A stretch of DNA of 64,000 nt. It comes from Chrysomallon squamiferum. Its lineage: Eukaryota; Mollusca; Gastropoda; Neomphalida; Peltospiridae. Below are positions 63,491 through 64,000 of the stretch, piece after piece; positions within the stretch are counted from its first letter, which is position 1, and each line of letters begins with the position of its first letter. A program made the translations under genes and the position numbers. The stretch spans positions 9,416,404 through 9,480,403 of the forward strand of contig CM022672.1 in assembly GCA_012295275.1 (NCBI GenBank), read 5' to 3'. Below the pieces are notes generated by a model. It was not told where the DNA came from and did no database searches. It worked only from the letters and a program-made list of their open reading frames with translations.

Positions 63491-64000
63491 TATTGCTCGA
63501 GAAATTTATTTCAAACATCGAATTTATTTGGTAATACCATCATGGGACTGTTATTTTGCTTTCTTAACAAGAACAACAAAAAAACATCTTTATTATCTTT
63601 CTCTTCTCTTATTTTTTCACATCCTGAACTAATTTAATGACATCATCAATCCTCTATTGCTTCCTACACGTTCTGACGTCGTCGTTGAAGTATCATATTT
63701 TCTAACTAAAGGTCAGCTCTCGATAACAAAATAATAACGCATTCAGCAAGCAAAAAAAAAAAGACCTTTATATGACGTTTTTCATGCAAAAGCCGGTTAA
63801 AAGGTTTGAATTGGATTTCCTAGACTCTTGATTCCCATATCATCGCGTAGTACTATCGTCAAACATTTCGTTTATTGGGCTAAATTTCGCAAGGAAAAAC
63901 GAAAAGTATATCTACGTCGATTCCTAAATAGAATTATAGAGACCAGACTTGACACTGATGTTTGCACAGGGGAAAGATTACGTACAGCATGTCGTGTAGC
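63491..64000. other. AT-rich unique DNA to the window end
   Basis: No repeat array, no convincing frame and no recognised element. Confidence 0.6.

Overview
This is animal nuclear DNA. It is AT-rich by eye and crowded with long microsatellites: (GA)n, (TTA)n, (GATA)n, (GACA)n, (CTA)n and (TTTA)n. It contains no long uninterrupted gene, no operon structure, no rRNA and no recognisable intact tRNA gene. Microsatellite density, several diverged minisatellites, a tRNA-headed SINE family and a Tigger/pogo-like miniature transposon fit a large repeat-rich lophotrochozoan genome. My best guess is a cephalopod mollusc (octopus-like), inferred from overall texture and not from any diagnostic gene.

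Most long open frames lie in simple repeats that contain no stop codon (for example 16197-16941, 6517-6970, 4443-4728, 33442-33642, 56080-56577) and are not genes. No known protein domain was recognised. The window therefore reads as intergenic or intronic DNA with a few short islands that could be exons, promoters or conserved non-coding elements.

Layout. 1-3.2 kb: a reverse SINE copy, a 403-bp TIR element and a CpG-richer island with a 42-codon Cys-patterned ORF. 3.2-17 kb: microsatellites, a 144-bp tandem duplication, a quiet unique island (13.3-14.1 kb), a TTAG-type minisatellite and a (GATA)/(GACA) block with a 196-bp higher-order repeat. 17-28.2 kb: a 146-codon open frame (17.2-17.6 kb), a denser island with possible exons (19.8-20.4 kb), a SINE-like unit containing an inverted pair of CTCF-like cores (23.5 kb), a minisatellite (26.8 kb) and a CpG-rich island (27.9-28.2 kb). 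28-47 kb: mostly AT-rich, with minisatellites at 32.5, 35.7, 44.5 and 45.7 kb, a forward SINE copy at 38.1 kb, and islands at 36.2 and 41.3-42.0 kb that end in good splice-donor sequences. 47-64 kb: the best promoter candidate (ETS plus NRF1-like sites just upstream of a minus-strand ATG near 49.2 kb), a protein-like frame at 51.4 kb, a large ~38-bp minisatellite (51.9-52.7 kb), long trinucleotide arrays, and an X-box/ATG/splice-donor cluster at 61.3 kb.

I found no exciting new multi-gene system. The observations most worth checking are the putative promoter and first exon at 49.2 kb, the X-box exon at 61.3 kb, the protein-like frames at 17.2, 19.8 and 51.4 kb, the two mobile-element families, and the set of independent minisatellites with distinct units.
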